DNA of 64,000 bases from Pseudomonas sp. LS44. Lineage in GTDB: Bacteria; Pseudomonadota; Gammaproteobacteria; Pseudomonadales; Pseudomonadaceae. Position numbers and translations under genes: made by a program. The stretch's first letter is position 1. Each line of letters begins with the position of its first letter. Of this stretch, positions 1 to 8,420 are shown in pieces. The notes below the pieces were generated by a model, which saw nothing but the letters and a program-made list of their open reading frames with translations, ran no database searches and had not been told where the DNA came from. The stretch lies in assembly GCF_024730785.1 (NCBI RefSeq), contig NZ_CP102830.1, positions 1,240,001 through 1,304,000 of the forward strand, written 5' to 3'.

Positions 1-1
1 T

Positions 2-418
2 ACTCCGGTCGATGCCAATGGTTGCCCGCCGGTAGTCGAGACCGTGGTGGAAGAGGTCGTCGTGGTCCAGGAGGAAACCATTGTCGTGCGTGATCTGCTG
101 TTCGGCTTCGACTCCGCCAAGCTCACTCCTGCCGACAAAGCCAAGCTGGATACCGTGGCTTCGCGTCTGAAAAGCGAAGCACCGGATGCCAGGCTGACCG
201 TCACCGGCCACACTGACAGCGTCGGTTCGGATGCCTACAACCAGAAGCTCTCCGAGCGTCGCGCTCAATCGGTGACCGATTACCTGGTGAGTTCGGGTGT
301 ATCGCAAGCCAGCATCCTCGGCGTACAAGGTGCTGGTGAAAGCCAGCCGGTGGCTGACAACTCCACCGAAGATGGACGCGCTCAGAACCGTCGCGTCGAA
401 ATTCTCATCCAGCGTTAA
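2..418 (+). CDS. OmpA-family outer membrane protein, C-terminal part (5' end outside window)
   Basis: The reading frame is already open at base 2, so the start lies before the window and 138 residues are visible. The first residues (TPVDANGCP) resemble the calcium-binding linker found before OmpA domains in OprF-like porins. They are followed by an acidic valine-rich stretch and a complete OmpA C-terminal peptidoglycan-binding domain: FGFDSAKL, then TGHTDSVGSDAYNQKLSERR, and a final NRRVEI. This domain anchors outer membrane proteins to diaminopimelate in peptidoglycan. Whether the missing N-terminus is a beta-barrel cannot be seen. An internal ATG at 44 would give only the domain and is unlikely to be the start. 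Confidence 0.9.
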   Translation, partial: TPVDANGCPPVVETVVEEVVVVQEETIVVRDLLFGFDSAKLTPADKAKLDTVASRLKSEAPDARLTVTGHTDSVGSDAYNQKLSERRAQSVTDYLVSSGVSQASILGVQGAGESQPVADNSTEDGRAQNRRVEILIQR

Positions 419-429
419 CTGCACCATAC

Positions 430-466
430 CCGTCGCCGTACGCGCTTTTCGCGCTGCGGCGACGGT
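430..466 (+). terminator. Possible terminator hairpin after the OmpA-family gene
   Basis: An imperfect inverted repeat, CGTCGCCG...CGGCGACG with inner GCGC pairs around a TTTTC loop, starts 12 bases after the stop codon. The T-run after the stem is poor (GTTCCCTCTG), so termination strength is doubtful. Confidence 0.4.
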
Positions 467-617
467 TCCCTCTGTACTCCTCCGTACTGACTTGCCCAAT
501 CAATCGTCGCCCGCTCTGCATCGGGGCTTCAACGACGCCTGCGCTTTATCGGCGGCGCTGGTGTCGGCCGAGCTTTTGACGGTAAGGTGCGGACAAATAA
601 TACGAAAGGGGTGGGGT

Positions 618-887
618 ATGAAGGTCTTTCTCGGCGCGGCCAAGGTGCTGGCTTTGCTGTTCTGGTTGACGGTAGTGGTAAATCTCTTCGAACCCTTCGC
701 ACAGCCTTTCGGACTGTTGCTGCATTTCTGCGGCGGCCTGCTCCTGGTTATCAACGGCTACCAATTGGTTCTGCGTAGCGTCGGCCTACGCGAGCAGTCC
801 GTTTTGTGGTGTGCCCGTGCGCTGTTGTTTGGGCCCTTGCAGCGCGATGAGGTGCCGATGGCCGCGCTGGAGTTGGCTCATGCGTAG
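618..887 (+). CDS. DUF1145-like small membrane protein
   Basis: This 89-residue protein begins MKVFLGAAKVLALLFWL and contains two hydrophobic segments at about residues 4-24 and 28-50, then a basic and polar tail with a third weakly hydrophobic stretch. The size and pattern fit the DUF1145 family of proteobacterial inner membrane proteins, whose function is unknown. The ATG at 618 follows a GGGGT site. The same frame is open further upstream, but nothing there looks coding. Its stop overlaps the start of the following secreted protein by 8 bases, suggesting coupled translation. Confidence 0.75.
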   Translation: MKVFLGAAKVLALLFWLTVVVNLFEPFAQPFGLLLHFCGGLLLVINGYQLVLRSVGLREQSVLWCARALLFGPLQRDEVPMAALELAHA

Positions 888-1677
888 CCTCTTAATGTTG
901 GCACTACTTAGCAGCCCAGTGATCGCGGCGGCCGCCGAGGTCAAGGTTGAATCCAATACGCTGCTGCGCCTGCCGGCGAACACCAGTCTGATGGTCCTTG
1001 AGCGGCTGGAGATTGCCGATGCCGGAGTCTTGCTGATTCCTGCGACGGTCAATGAGTTGCGCGTCGGCGAACTGCGCCTAGGGCGTGATGCGCGCATCGG
1101 CATCGCCCCTGGCGAGCAGGCGTTCCGCCTGGAGGCCAAACACGCCGAATTGGCTGCCGGTATCCAGATCAGCGCGCATGGCGCGTCGGGTAAGGTGGAT
1201 AAACCGGCAACGCCGGGCCGCAACTTGAGCGTGCGTCTGGAGCAGGTCAGCCTGTCGGGCACACTTCTGGTGGACGTGCACGGGGGCGCCGGCGCGCCGG
1301 GATTGCCCGGTTTGGATGGCGCAGCGGGCGAGACGGCCGGTTGCTTGTGGGGACAGGCCGGGCCCGGCAGTGACGGACAGAACGGTAGCGATGGCCAAAC
1401 CGGCGCTGCCGGTGGCCAGGTCCGACTGGAAGTGCCAGAGAGTTTCCCCGTCGATGCCCTACAGGTGCGCCGTGAAGGTGGTGCCGGCGGTCTGGCTGGT
1501 GAGGCGGGCCGCGCTGGTCCTGGCGCATCGCCCAAGGGGTGTTTGCTGTACAGCAGTGACGGTGCCCGCGATGGCCGCAGCGGACAGCCCGGTCAACCGG
1601 GCGCGGCTGGTCGGGAAGGCAGCGTGAATGTGGTGCGCTTTGCCGACCAGTCGGGCGCCGTCAGCCGATCAGAATGA
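880..1677 (+). CDS. Secreted collagen-like glycine-rich protein
   Basis: The 265-residue product has a signal peptide (MRSLLMLALLSSPVIAAAA, probable cleavage before or after AE). A beta-rich region of about 110 residues follows. Two glycine-rich collagen-like tracts come next: around residues 130-180 (GAPGLPGLDGAAGETAG, then GSDGQNGSDGQTGAAGG) and around 200-250 (GGAGGLAGEAGRAGPG, then GRSGQPGQPGAAGREG). Cysteines lie at the edge of each tract. The start overlaps the preceding DUF1145-like gene, and the 3' end overlaps the convergent CopD-like gene by 9 bases. No enzyme motif is visible. A surface or periplasmic structural role is a guess from the Gly-X-Y-like repeats. Confidence 0.7.
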   Translation: MRSLLMLALLSSPVIAAAAEVKVESNTLLRLPANTSLMVLERLEIADAGVLLIPATVNELRVGELRLGRDARIGIAPGEQAFRLEAKHAELAAGIQISAHGASGKVDKPATPGRNLSVRLEQVSLSGTLLVDVHGGAGAPGLPGLDGAAGETAGCLWGQAGPGSDGQNGSDGQTGAAGGQVRLEVPESFPVDALQVRREGGAGGLAGEAGRAGPGASPKGCLLYSSDGARDGRSGQPGQPGAAGREGSVNVVRFADQSGAVSRSE

Positions 1678-2139
1678 CGGTCGCAGGGCGGCAATCGCCA
1701 CGACGGTGAGTCCGATCAGCAGGTTAAAGCCCACTAGGCGGCGAATCCGGCCGAGTACCGCGCCGCCGCCCGGCCAGTCTTGCGCAGCCACGGCGCGGCG
1801 CAATTCCGGCAGCTGGAGCGCCTGCACGCGCAGGAACAGCGCAACCATGGCGACATACAAGCCCATCATCATGTGCACATAGCGCGGCGCCGTCTCGAAA
1901 CCAGCGAAGCGCAGGTGCAACATGGCAACACCGCTGATCGGCAACACCAGCACGGCAATCCATACCCAGAAGAAGAAACGCCGGAAGACCTCGAGCCACA
2001 GCGTCAATCGCGCTGGCGCCTCGAGCACGCCGCCAGCCGCAGGACGCAGAATCATCCAGGCGAAGAACATGCCGCCGACCCAGATCAGGGAGGCCAGCAA
2101 ATGCAGGGCATAGATAAAAGCGTTGGGGGTCATCGACAA
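1669..2139 (-). CDS. CopD-like / DUF2269-type integral membrane protein
   Basis: The product is 156 residues with four hydrophobic helices (about 8-28, 50-75, 85-108 and 133-153). The N-terminal ALHLLASLIWVGGMFFAWM carries the His and Trp placement seen in CopD/YjbH-type four-helix membrane proteins, where the histidines may bind haem or copper. MSMTP or MTP are both possible starts; GGAG lies just upstream of the ATG (CCGGAGATTGTCG before MSM). It is divergent from dinG and converges on the collagen-like gene. It is assigned on topology and motif only, so the substrate is unknown. Confidence 0.65.
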   Translation of the reverse strand: MSMTPNAFIYALHLLASLIWVGGMFFAWMILRPAAGGVLEAPARLTLWLEVFRRFFFWVWIAVLVLPISGVAMLHLRFAGFETAPRYVHMMMGLYVAMVALFLRVQALQLPELRRAVAAQDWPGGGAVLGRIRRLVGFNLLIGLTVVAIAALRPSF

Positions 2140-2252
2140 TCTCCGGCGGTTAAAAGTCTGTTCATGTTGCCACGGCGTTGACCAATTCCTGCGACTCGCG
2201 AGATGTGAACGGATTCGAAATGGCGCGCTATCATAGCGACCCGGTTAAACTA

Positions 2253-2268
2253 CTGAAAATATATCCAG
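2253..2268 (+). promoter_or_regulatory. Candidate LexA (SOS) box upstream of dinG
   Basis: CTGAAAATATATCCAG has the CTG-N10-CAG core of a LexA site with an AT-rich centre, and ends 21 bases before the dinG ATG. It departs from the best consensus by lacking T at position 4 and A at position 13. dinG is a known SOS gene in E. coli, which supports the reading. Confidence 0.55.
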
Positions 2269-2289
2269 TCTCTCCGCCCGCAGAACTCC

Positions 2290-4434
2290 ATGCTCAGCAC
2301 TGAACTCAAGTCGCAAATCCAGGGCGCCTATTCGCGCTTTCTCGAAGCCAAGGGGCTCAAGCCGCGCTATGGCCAGCGTCTGATGATTGCTGAAATTGCC
2401 AAGGTGCTCGGCACAATCAAAGCCAACGATGAAGGCCATCGTGACGGCGAAGCGGCAGTGGTAGCAGTGGAGGCTGGCACCGGCACGGGTAAGACCGTGG
2501 CGTACAGCCTGGCGATGATCCCTACCGCCAAGGCGGCTGGCAAACGTCTGGTCATTGCGACTGCAACTGTGGCGCTGCAAGAGCAGATCGTGCACAAGGA
2601 TTTGCCCGATGTGATGCGCAACAGCGGGCTGAACTTCAGCTTCGCGCTGGCCAAGGGGCGTGGTCGCTACCTGTGCTTGTCCAAGCTCGACATCCTGTTG
2701 CAGGAAGGCCAGGCGCAGAGTGCCACCGCGCAGTTGTTCGCCGAGGAAGGCTTCCGGATCGACGTCGACGAGAACAGTCAGAAGCTGTTCACTCAGATGA
2801 TCGAGAAGCTCGCCGGCAACAAGTGGGACGGCGATCGCGACAGCTGGCCACAGGCCCTCGAAGACAGCGACTGGGCGCGTCTGACCACCGACCACAGCCA
2901 GTGCACCAATCGGCATTGCCCGAATTTTCAGCAGTGCGCCTTCTACAAGGCGCGCGAGGGCATGGGCAAGGTTGATGTGATCGTCACCAATCACGACATG
3001 GTCCTTGCCGATCTGGCCCTGGGCGGCGGCGCCGTGCTGCCGGACCCGCGCGACACGTTTTACGTGTTCGACGAAGGTCACCATCTGCCGGATAAAGCCA
3101 TCGGCCATTTCGCCCACTTCACCCGTTTGCGCTCGACTGCCGATTGGCTGGAGCAGGTGGCGAAGAACCTCAGCAAACTGCTGGCCCAGCATCCGCTGCC
3201 GGGCGATCTCGGGCGGCTGATCGAAAAGGTCCCCGAACTGGCCCGCGAAGTGCGGACTCAGCAGCAATTCATGTTCAGCGCCTGTGAGCAGCTGGCCGAT
3301 TTTAAGCCCGGCGAGGACATGGAAGGCCGCGAACGGCCGCGGCACCGCTTCATCGCCGGCGTGGTGCCGGAGCATCTGCGCGAGCTGGGCATCGAGTTGA
3401 AGAAGGGTTTCTCGCAGCTCAATGATTTGTTTACCCGCTTGACCGAATTGCTCAAGGAAGCGATGGATGGTGAAGCCGGGGTCGGTATCGCCAGTCACCT
3501 GGCCGAGGAGTGGTATCCGCTGTTTGGCAGCTTGATGACCCGTGCGCAGGGTAACTGGGAGTTGTGGACTGCGTTTACCGCTGAAGATCCGCAGGACAGT
3601 CCGCCGATGGCGCGTTGGCTGACCCTGGCCGAGAGCGGTGCACTCTTCGATATTGAGGTTAACGCCAGCCCGATCCTGGCCGCCGAAACCTTGCGTCGTA
3701 GTTTGTGGAACGTCGCCTACGGCGCCGTGGTGACGTCGGCGACGCTCACTGCGCTGGGCACCTTCGACCGCTTTCGCATGCGTGCTGGCTTGCCCAAGGC
3801 GGCGGTGACGGTGATCGCGCCCAGTCCGTTCCAGCATGCCGATGCCGGTGTGCTGCGCGTGCCTGATCTGAAGGCCGACCCACGCGACGCCAGCGCGCAT
3901 ACCGCGGCGATCATCCGCGAGCTGCCGCAACTGGTCGAAGGCTCGCGCGGCACGCTGGTGCTGTTTTCCTCGCGCAAGCAGATGCAGGAAGTGTTCGACG
4001 GCCTCGAGCGCGACTGGCGCAAGCGGGTGTTTATTCAGGGCAATCTGTCCAAGCAGGAAACCCTCAACAAGCACAAGGCGCGGGTCGACGAAGGCGAGGC
4101 CAGCGTGTTGTTCGGTCTGGCCAGTTTTGCCGAGGGTGTCGATTTACCCGGCGCGTACTGCGAGCACGTGGTGATCGCCAAGATCCCGTTCGCCGTACCG
4201 GACGATCCGGTCGAGGCGGCGTTGTCGGAATGGATCGAAGCGCGGGGCGGCAATCCGTTCATGGAAATCGCCGTGCCGGATGCTTCGCTCCGTTTGGTTC
4301 AGGCCTGCGGCCGCTTGCTACGAACTGAAGAGGATCGCGGCACCATCACGCTCTTGGATCGGCGGGTGGTCACTCAGCGTTATGGCAAAGCGATCCTGAA
4401 TGCGTTGCCGCCGTTTCGTCGCGAAATCGGCTAG
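2290..4434 (+). CDS. dinG: ATP-dependent DNA helicase DinG
   Basis: This is a 714-residue XPD-like superfamily 2 helicase that unwinds DNA 5'-3' and resolves forks, R-loops and similar structures. Visible are the Walker A motif EAGTGTGKT, the DEGH box in FDEGHHLPDK (variant of DEAH), and the terminal helicase motif QACGRLLRTEEDRG. Four cysteines match the iron-sulphur cluster of DinG: C129 in RYLC, then C205, C210 and C216 with the 5/6 spacing seen in E. coli DinG. The length matches the family. A LexA-like box lies immediately upstream. The gene stands alone, divergent from the CopD-like gene. Confidence 0.95.
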   Translation: MLSTELKSQIQGAYSRFLEAKGLKPRYGQRLMIAEIAKVLGTIKANDEGHRDGEAAVVAVEAGTGTGKTVAYSLAMIPTAKAAGKRLVIATATVALQEQIVHKDLPDVMRNSGLNFSFALAKGRGRYLCLSKLDILLQEGQAQSATAQLFAEEGFRIDVDENSQKLFTQMIEKLAGNKWDGDRDSWPQALEDSDWARLTTDHSQCTNRHCPNFQQCAFYKAREGMGKVDVIVTNHDMVLADLALGGGAVLPDPRDTFYVFDEGHHLPDKAIGHFAHFTRLRSTADWLEQVAKNLSKLLAQHPLPGDLGRLIEKVPELAREVRTQQQFMFSACEQLADFKPGEDMEGRERPRHRFIAGVVPEHLRELGIELKKGFSQLNDLFTRLTELLKEAMDGEAGVGIASHLAEEWYPLFGSLMTRAQGNWELWTAFTAEDPQDSPPMARWLTLAESGALFDIEVNASPILAAETLRRSLWNVAYGAVVTSATLTALGTFDRFRMRAGLPKAAVTVIAPSPFQHADAGVLRVPDLKADPRDASAHTAAIIRELPQLVEGSRGTLVLFSSRKQMQEVFDGLERDWRKRVFIQGNLSKQETLNKHKARVDEGEASVLFGLASFAEGVDLPGAYCEHVVIAKIPFAVPDDPVEAALSEWIEARGGNPFMEIAVPDASLRLVQACGRLLRTEEDRGTITLLDRRVVTQRYGKAILNALPPFRREIG

Positions 4435-4447
4435 CAGGCTGTTGAAA
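4431..4447 (+). repeat. 17-base motif shared with the last bases of the window
   Basis: CTAGCAGGCTGTTGAAA overlaps the dinG stop and recurs with one mismatch at 63983-63999, where the window ends. It may be the edge of a dispersed element or the start of a conserved intergenic repeat; only two occurrences are visible here. Confidence 0.35.
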
Positions 4448-4549
4448 TACAATGCTTGGCATCATTTCCCCGTCGCGTGGTCTACTGGCGGGTCAGAATT
4501 TCGGGTGGCGCCGCAGGGCGCTCCAGCAGTATCGAGGAGAGTTTTTCAG

Positions 4550-7009
4550 ATGATTCGCCGTTCACTGCCCGCGGTCTTCGCCTTGATGTTTAGCGCGCCG
4601 CTATTTGCCGCGACCGGGCCGCAGACGCTGTTCAATTTCGTCAGCCCCACCGATGTGGTGCAAGTGAAGACCGACAACGCCAGCTTGCCGTCGGTGACTG
4701 CGGAAACCACGCCAGACGGCGAAATCCTGCGGCGGGTGACCTTCAATGCGGGTGAACATCCCAGCCTGCGGCTGACCCCCCAGAGCGGTCAGTGGGACTG
4801 GTCGCAGTCCGGCGTCATGAGTCTGCGCGTGCAAAGTGCAATGGATTGGGCGTTGACCTTGCTGGTCACCCTTGAAAGTGCCGACGGCAAACGACTGATA
4901 AGCCGTATCGCGCTGCCCGCGGGGCCGGCGCAGAACCTGTTGGTGCCACTGCATGCGACCTCGCCACTGGCCAAAGGCATGCGCGCTGGTCCGCCAATGC
5001 CGTGGAATTACAAAGGCAAGCGCACCTTGTTGGCGACCATCGTCGAAGGTGAGCTGGATCGCAGCAAAGTCGTGGCGGTGACGCTCGCGCTGGAGCATCC
5101 GGATGTTGCGCAAAACATCCTGGTCGGCCGCTTCGGGGTGAGCGATGACGACGCCGAAAAGGCCGCCTATACCGGAATCGTCGATGCCTACGGGCAGTTC
5201 AGCCAACTGCAATGGCCGGAAAAAACCTCTAGCGATGCGCAGTTGCGCGCTGCGGCGGATAAAGAGCGCGGGCAGCTGAAGAGCTGGCTACAGCCGTCCG
5301 CGAAGCTCGATCAATACGGCGGCTGGCTGGGCGGCCTGGAGTTCGAGGCAAAGAACTTCTTCCGTACCGAGAGGCGCGATGGCCGTTGGTATCTGGTTAC
5401 GCCTGAAGGTCATCCGTTCTATTCCATTGGCGTCAACGCAGTCAGCGCCGGGCTGAGCGCCACCTATGTTGAAGGGCGTGAAAGCATGTTCAGCGCCTTG
5501 CCGAAAGAGGGCGAACCGTTGGTCAGCTACTTTGGCAGCGACAACAGTCGCCGCGACACCGGGGCGAACAAGGGCCGCGAGTTTGCCCAAGGCCGTTGGT
5601 TCGACTTCTATCGCGCCAACTTGCAGCGCAGCTATGCCGATCCGGTCTGTAATGCGCCGCCAGCGCCAGCCACAACGCCAGCTTCGGCAGCTGCCGCTGC
5701 GCCGGCAAATGCTCCGACTCCGGTTCCGGCTGCGCCAGTTTGTAAGCAAGGTTTCGATGCCGAGCGTTGGACCAGCCATACGCTGGACCGTTTGCAGGGC
5801 TGGGGCTTCAACACCATCGGCAACTGGAGCGATCCGAGCCTGGGCGCCGCCAAGCGCTTGCCATACACCATTCCGCTGTCAATCAGCGGCGACTACGCGA
5901 CCATCAGCACCGGCCTGGACTGGTGGGGCGGCATGCCCGATCCGTTCGATCCACGTTTCGCCATGGCGGCTGAGCGGGCCATCGCCATCGCCTCGCGCGA
6001 TCGCCGCGACGACCCGTGGCTGCTCGGCTATTTCGCTGACAACGAATTGGCCTGGGCCGGTCCCGGCGAAGGCGCGCAAGGCCGTTATGCGCTGGCCTAT
6101 GGCACGCTGCGGCTGACCACCGATGTGCCGGCCAAGCGCGCCTTCCTCAAGCAGTTGCGCGACAAGTACCGCAACGAAGAAGGCTTGTCGAAAGCCTGGG
6201 GTATCGAGCTGAAAGCCTGGGAGTTGATGGAAGACCCGGGCTTCCAGCCGCCGCTGCCGAGCGATGCCCATCCGGCCATCGAGAAGGACCTGCAGCGCTT
6301 CCAGAAGCTGTTCGCCGACACCTATTTCAAGACCATTGCCGACTCGCTGAAATGGCACGCGCCCAATCATCAGCTGTTGGGTGGCCGCTTCGCCAGCTCG
6401 ACGCCGGAAGCGGTGGCTTCCTGCGCCGAGTATTGCGATGTACTGAGCTTCAACTTCTATACCCGCGAGCCGCAACACGGCTATGACTTCGCGGCCTTGC
6501 GGGCCTTGGACAAACCGTTGTTGATCGGCGAGTTCCACTTCGGATCGCGGGATCGCGGACCGTTCTGGGGGGGGCTGCAAGAGGTCTACAAGGAAGAGGA
6601 GCGCGGCCCGGCTTATGCGCACTTCTTGAAGCAAGCACTAGCTGAGCCGAGCATCGTCGGCTTGCATTGGTTCCAATACCTCGATCAGCCGGTCACCGGC
6701 CGCCTGCTCGATGGTGAAAATGGCCATTTCGGTCTGGTCGGTATCACCGATCGGCCGTTCCAGGGCTTTGTCGATGCGGCGCGCAAGGCCAACCTGGAAG
6801 CCGGCAAAACCCTGCTGAAAGCCGCGCCTCCAAAGCCTGAAGCCAAGCCCGCCAAGCCCGCCGAGCCGGCCAAGGCACCTGCGCCACAGCCAGCAGCGGC
6901 TCCAAAGCCTGCACCTGCACCTGCACCTGCGCCGCAGCCCGCTACACAGGAACCGGCTGGCGCCCCGGCGCAACCGTCCGAGCAAGCCCCCAAGTCACCG
7001 GCCCAATAA
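4550..7009 (+). CDS. Secreted GH50/agarase-type glycoside hydrolase (clan GH-A)
   Basis: The product is 819 residues, with a signal peptide (MIRRSLPAVFALMFSAPLFAA) and a GAGGAG-like site before the ATG. An N-terminal beta-sandwich-like region to about residue 230 precedes a TIM-barrel region. The clan GH-A acid/base motif is FADNELAW (E499) and the nucleophile motif is LLIGEFHFGS (E661). GEFHFG is typical of GH50 beta-agarases, so a beta-galactosidic or related substrate is plausible, but activity cannot be inferred. A proline/alanine linker of about 28 residues, flanked by Cys, interrupts the protein near residues 369-397. The last 58 residues are a Pro/Ala/Lys-rich tail. An upstream in-frame ATG at 4400 lies inside dinG and is rejected. 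Confidence 0.75.
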   Translation: MIRRSLPAVFALMFSAPLFAATGPQTLFNFVSPTDVVQVKTDNASLPSVTAETTPDGEILRRVTFNAGEHPSLRLTPQSGQWDWSQSGVMSLRVQSAMDWALTLLVTLESADGKRLISRIALPAGPAQNLLVPLHATSPLAKGMRAGPPMPWNYKGKRTLLATIVEGELDRSKVVAVTLALEHPDVAQNILVGRFGVSDDDAEKAAYTGIVDAYGQFSQLQWPEKTSSDAQLRAAADKERGQLKSWLQPSAKLDQYGGWLGGLEFEAKNFFRTERRDGRWYLVTPEGHPFYSIGVNAVSAGLSATYVEGRESMFSALPKEGEPLVSYFGSDNSRRDTGANKGREFAQGRWFDFYRANLQRSYADPVCNAPPAPATTPASAAAAAPANAPTPVPAAPVCKQGFDAERWTSHTLDRLQGWGFNTIGNWSDPSLGAAKRLPYTIPLSISGDYATISTGLDWWGGMPDPFDPRFAMAAERAIAIASRDRRDDPWLLGYFADNELAWAGPGEGAQGRYALAYGTLRLTTDVPAKRAFLKQLRDKYRNEEGLSKAWGIELKAWELMEDPGFQPPLPSDAHPAIEKDLQRFQKLFADTYFKTIADSLKWHAPNHQLLGGRFASSTPEAVASCAEYCDVLSFNFYTREPQHGYDFAALRALDKPLLIGEFHFGSRDRGPFWGGLQEVYKEEERGPAYAHFLKQALAEPSIVGLHWFQYLDQPVTGRLLDGENGHFGLVGITDRPFQGFVDAARKANLEAGKTLLKAAPPKPEAKPAKPAEPAKAPAPQPAAAPKPAPAPAPAPQPATQEPAGAPAQPSEQAPKSPAQ

Positions 7010-7135
7010 CTTCTTATCCAGGTCATGGCACCGTTCCCGTCCTCGGATAGGTTCACAACGGTGCCAGCCATCGAAACAATCTCCCGCTAGCCACCTGCCC
7101 ACTGCGCGCGACCACGTGCGCCACAGGAGTTCTTT

Positions 7136-8284
7136 GTGCTGATCCAGGGTTATTTCGATCTGCGTTTCGAAGCGGTTAAAGATGCTTTCGCCGGCCTGTT
7201 CGACAACTCGCAAGAGCGGGGCGCCGCGCTGTGTGTGCAGATCGCGGGCGAAACCGTACTCGACCTGTGGGCCGGCAGCGCCGACAAAGACGGCAGCGAA
7301 GCCTGGCAGAGCGACACCTTGGTCAATCTGTTCTCCTGCACCAAAACCTTCGCCTCCGTCGCTGCGCTGCAGTTAGTGGCCGAGGGCAAGCTCGAATTGG
7401 ATGCGCCGGTGGCGAGGCTATGGCCGGAATTCGCCGCGGCTGGCAAAGAGCGCATCACCTTGCGTCACTTGCTCAGCCACCGTGCCGGCCTGCCCGCGCT
7501 GCGCGAACTGCTGCCTGCCGAAGCGCTCTACGACTGGCAAGCCATGACCCAGGCGCTGGCTGCCGAACAGCCGTGGTGGGAGCCGGGTGAGGCGCACGGC
7601 TATGCGCCGATGACCTATGGCTGGCTGGTCGGCGAAATGCTCCGGCGGGCCGATGGTCGCGGGCCGGGCGAGTCGATCGTCGCGCGTATCTCCAAACCAC
7701 TGGGTCTGGATATGCACGTCGGCCTGGCCGAGGCGGAGTTTTCGCGGGTTGCGCATGTCAGTCGCGGCAAGGGCAACATGGGCGATGCCGCCGCGCAGCG
7801 CCTGTTGCGCGTGATGATGAGCGAGCCGACGGCGCTGTCCACGCGGGCGTTTGCCAACCCCCCGTCGATCATGACCAGCACCAACAAACCCGAATGGCGG
7901 CGCATGCAGCAGCCGGCCGCGAACGGCCATGGCAACGCCCGCGCGCTAGCGGGCTTCTATGCCGCGCTGCTCGATGGGCAACTACTCGAGGCCGAGTTGC
8001 TCAACGAACTGACCCGTGAGCACAGCGTCGGCGAGGATAAAACCTTACTAACCCGCACACGTTTTGGCCTCGGCTGCATGCTCGATCAACCGGATGTTGC
8101 CAATGCCACCTATGGCGCCGGGCCCAAGGCTTTCGGTCATCCCGGCGCGGGTGGCTCGATCGGTTTCGCCGATCCGGAACGTGAGCTGGCATTCGGCTTC
8201 GTCACCAATACCCTCGGCCCTTACGTGCTGATGGACCCGCGGGCGCAGAGGCTGGCCCAGGCCGTGAAGGAATGTTTGGGTTGA
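7136..8284 (+). CDS. Serine hydrolase, EstB / class C beta-lactamase-like
   Basis: This 382-residue cytoplasmic-type protein has no signal peptide and starts at GTG after CAGGAG. The Ser-x-x-Lys nucleophile motif is SCTK (S67, K70), followed by a YGW motif in place of Y-x-N. The C-terminal GHPGAGGS corresponds to the KTG/HxG box. Proteins of this layout are esterases or lipases of family VIII (EstB type) rather than true beta-lactamases. It follows the glycosidase by 126 bases and precedes the OmpA lipoprotein by 136 bases, so it may have its own promoter. The natural substrate is unknown. Confidence 0.85.
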   Translation: MLIQGYFDLRFEAVKDAFAGLFDNSQERGAALCVQIAGETVLDLWAGSADKDGSEAWQSDTLVNLFSCTKTFASVAALQLVAEGKLELDAPVARLWPEFAAAGKERITLRHLLSHRAGLPALRELLPAEALYDWQAMTQALAAEQPWWEPGEAHGYAPMTYGWLVGEMLRRADGRGPGESIVARISKPLGLDMHVGLAEAEFSRVAHVSRGKGNMGDAAAQRLLRVMMSEPTALSTRAFANPPSIMTSTNKPEWRRMQQPAANGHGNARALAGFYAALLDGQLLEAELLNELTREHSVGEDKTLLTRTRFGLGCMLDQPDVANATYGAGPKAFGHPGAGGSIGFADPERELAFGFVTNTLGPYVLMDPRAQRLAQAVKECLG

Positions 8285-8420
8285 ACCATTCGTCAGGCGA
8301 TACCGCTAAATCTTTGCGGATTAATGGCTTGCGTCCAGAATCTCATCTGTTGTGTGAGGCTGTTGCGCCATCATTTTCTGACCATCCGAATTCTTTTCAT
8401 CTTTTCACGGAGTCCTGCCC

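Noticed and set aside
2245..4074. 609-codon open frame antisense to dinG
   Set aside because: It is a shadow of a GC-rich gene: no ribosome site, low-complexity His/Gln/Arg-rich product, and the sense strand carries all helicase motifs.
4400..4549. Earlier start for the GH50-like gene inside dinG
   Set aside because: It would add 50 residues before a clear signal peptide; the ATG at 4550 has its own ribosome site.
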